Shown here: positions 61,201 to 64,000 of the stretch, one piece after another
Layout: every line of letters starts with the position of its first letter
Position numbering within the stretch: position 1 is the first letter of the stretch
Assembly: GCF_947623445.1 (NCBI RefSeq)
Contig: NC_135243.1
Coordinates: 7,380,501 to 7,444,500, forward strand
Source of the DNA: Clavelina lepadiformis
Taxonomy: Eukaryota; Chordata; Ascidiacea; Aplousobranchia; Clavelinidae
Reading direction: 5' to 3'
DNA length: 64,000 nt
Notes under the pieces: model-generated
Database searches by the model: none
What the model was told of the DNA's origin: nothing
The model's input: the letters and a program-made list of their open reading frames with translations, nothing else
Program-made: the position numbers and the translations under genes

Positions 61201-64000
61201 CTTTAGTAAACATAAAAATAACGTCTTTTCGTAATAAATCGAACACAAAAAGAAAGTTTAGTTTAACATCGGAAGCTTTGCAATTTTTCAATTATAGCTT
61301 TCCAGAGTAAGCGAATAGTTTTTCGAAAAATAATCAAAATGAACAAAATAATTTGCTACAGCCGTAATATATAAGGTCATATTGATTTCCTGTCGGGGTG
61401 ATTCTAATCGATTATTGTAAGCTCAGATGGAATAACATCTGACCTGTTATGACCTGCTGTGTTACTTTAGTATTTACTCTATTTAAGGATATAATGTATT
61501 CGTGATAATAATTAATAGACGGGACCTGTCCAACTCTTTCGATAAAATATAATAATAATTCATGAGACATTATACACATACCTAGGCTTCCTGTTTTGAA
61601 AATACGGAAAACTGAAAAAATTAAAACAGACTATTCTGCGTTAACCAAGAACTGTGAATGACTGATTGCAACAAAGAATTCTACTTTTCAACCGACGAGA
61701 TAATCCTATTATAGGCAGGACACACTGGACAGCTTTCTAATCAAGATCCCTTAACCCGCGAATAACATACGTCAATATACTAAAAGAAGGACACATTGGA
61801 CCGCAATTGCAAACCTTTCAGTATTACTCTACAACTACTGTACATGCCAAAAACGATTAATAAAGCCTATCATTAGGCTTATCACTCGCCGTGTAATTGC
61901 CTTATTATTAGGTAGCCATATACTGACGTTTATCATGCAAGATACTGGAAGGCGTGAAATTGCTTTCACATTTTGGAAAGAGACGGGCTGATGAATGAAC
62001 TGCGAAAATTGATATTGATTGCATAAGGTATATGGCTATATGCCAAACCTTAAACTAAGCCCTTGCTTATTCGAACATCGAAATTATTGAACCAAATGAA
62101 ATACTGACCTAAAATACCTATTTTATATATTGTATCAATATTACAAATTAAATTATCAGAAATTATTACATTAAAGATAATGCGAGCGATGGAGACGCCA
62201 CGTAAACCCTGGTTTTACTGCAGCGGGTAAAATGACTGTATAAGGTATGCAGCAAATGAATGTAGTTATTAATTAATACTAGTTAATTAGGCATAATGCT
62301 TGAGTAAATAACGTTTCATCGCATAGCTTAAGCCATTATCCCCATCAAAGAATAGGATATATTAGTGCAAAAATGACTTTAAAACCGTTTATATTTAACG
62401 CACCATTAGCATCGTTACACCTTTGATCATTTTATCTGTATGCTACACTTGTGCGCAAACTTTCTGTTTCGTGTACCGTGTGTTGGAGAAGCGCGTATGT
62501 TTGACGGAATTTGTGCGTAATCTGCAACAAAGTCGGCGTCATACTTTGCATCCCCACGGTTCATGACAAAATTAAACCATACAATGCCTACAAAACTAGG
62601 GATATGCAATTGCTAATGGACGAATAGCTAATGCGATCCTTTAATTTCTTTGTGGGCTATTACACTTTGAGGCAAGATGTCAGCGATATTATATTTAACA
62701 TTTTAATACAATCACTTTGAAAACATTTAGTCAAAAATCTTTTCTTCGCGTTTTTATAACTATAAGTTAAGAGAATCTTAAACCGTCAGTGTTCTAGACG
62801 TATATTGAACGTATACTGAAATATACCACAAAAGTTGTGTTAAAATTCGAAAAAATATACTGTACGTCAAACATACAGCGTGTTTGTTGCGTGCTGTTCT
62901 TCGCCTAACCCCAAAGACTGACTCACCGAACCCCATTTGAGAAACGCTGGGTTACTAACTTTGACAATTACTACTGGGGGCCTTCTCTAAACAAACCAAG
63001 ACGAACAAACTACAGTGAAAGCAAACTAACTAACCTTAACTAATTTTTGAACATTTACTCAAATATTAGTTAAATAAAATTCCATTCCAATGTTTAAAGG
63101 TCAAGCACACACAACTAGGACCAGACTACACCACCAGATATTGTACTGCTTTAGTCTACATATGGCTGCCTCGTTAAAAAATGCTCTCTGCTTTCCATGT
63201 CTACATACAATTGGCGGAAAAGCGAAACGCTTCCTACGAGGCCGTGGTTACAGAAAAGTGGTCAGGGATTTTGAATAGGGTTATAGTTAGTGTTTACATT
63301 CAACGTGTGTGCGACTGTGCGCGCGCCCAAGCGGTCAATATCGGCTCGTATACATACAAGTTAACGTACGCTCATAAACGGCGGTATAGAGACTAAATTT
63401 GTTAGAAAATAACAGCACGCGGCAAAGATAAAAAGGCTTCGTTTTACTGTAAAATAAATATCGATTTTTGCCTTGAACTATGCTTTTAATGTGTTATGGC
63501 GAAATGACTCTTTTGAGAACAGTTATAAGAAACCGATGTATTTATATATTAAACATCACGCATTTTCAAGTGGTTGTTGTCGTGTCAAGGGCACACGCGA
63601 ATTAATAAATAGGCAATAAACGATTTCCAACCTCTTTTTTTCTTTATGTCCTTCTCAAAGTGAATCTAATACATTTAAAAGCTATGAAAAGTTTAGTAAA
63701 ATTAATCGTGTAATAGCTAGTTTTCGGTTGAAAAGAACGTGGTTCCGAAATATTTCGTTGAATATAAGTCGAAATGTATTTCAAACTGTTACAAGAAGTT
63801 AAAATATTATAATAAGTCAACAGTTTTACTTTTAAACAAACAATTACGAATTACACGTTTGTTCAATTATTTTTTGAAAGTCAAAAGCGTAAGCAAATTC
63901 CAAGCTTAAGTCTCCCTGTGTGCTCCGGTTTACACAAAAGGATGTTCGAAAGCTTGCGAGTGACATAACCCAAAGCGCCAAAGCTTGTCTGAATAAGGAC
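61201..64000. other. Right end without a recognised gene
   Basis: Probably upstream intron or 5' flank of the proline-rich gene. Short frames (for example 62427-62609 and 63090-63278) have no domain and no convincing splice partners in phase 1. Confidence 0.4.

Noticed and set aside
1-64000. CRISPR arrays, bacterial operons, tRNA or rRNA genes
   Set aside because: The window is eukaryotic; no spaced repeat array and no convincing tRNA or rRNA sequence was seen.

Overview
The window looks like a chordate genome, most likely an ascidian of the Ciona type. It is AT-rich, with short introns, several T-box genes of the Tbx6-related group that forms a local cluster in Ciona, a tandem CYP2-type cytochrome P450 locus, and many small DNA transposons and decayed Ty3-like fossils. 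The organism call rests on recalled family knowledge, not on a search.

Layout. Two T-box genes lie on the + strand at the left (4491-6970 and 8890-12902) and two on the - strand at the right (46316-42325 and 54433-51598). Genes 2 and 3 sit in arms of a large inverted duplication (about 7.75-13.3 kb against 41.8-47.5 kb), with about 28 kb between the arms. Genes 1 and 4 are a second, older inverted pair. I traced splice sites exon by exon; all four give continuous frames (567, about 798, about 828 and 570 residues). Two remnants accompany them: an orphan last exon at 15963-16294 and a T-box pseudogene without T-box exons at 56161-56863. The pseudogene lies beside an unrecognised proline-rich/acidic gene (57438-61200). 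Broken copies of that neighbour's last exon sit upstream of genes 2 and 3, which suggests that the 56-61 kb locus is the ancestral site and that its own Tbx6 copy died.

Between the arms is a tandem duplication with an 11.2-11.5 kb offset. The left P450 (22125-27387) has ten in-phase exons, 484 residues and all CYP2 motifs. The right P450 (33335-38858) has lost half of exon 2 next to a gag fossil. A third copy of exon 1 stands alone at 29254-29502. Ty3-like fossils are interleaved with these units, and one carries a nested 1.05 kb foldback-like element with 9-bp target duplications. Also present are a Tigger/pogo transposase remnant, a LINE remnant, a TA-flanked palindrome-rich element with its empty site preserved in the other arm, three MITEs (two hAT-like), and an 8-bp tandem array of about 47 units.

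How the genes work together. Tbx6-related factors drive early tail-muscle and mesoderm programmes in ascidians. The four copies share proximal promoter architecture (a TATA-like box and conserved upstream blocks), so overlapping expression is plausible. Genes 2 and 3 carry a long C-terminal tail that genes 1 and 4 lack, gene 4 carries a duplicated exon 2, and genes 2 and 3 show a tract of near-perfect identity that looks like arm-to-arm gene conversion.
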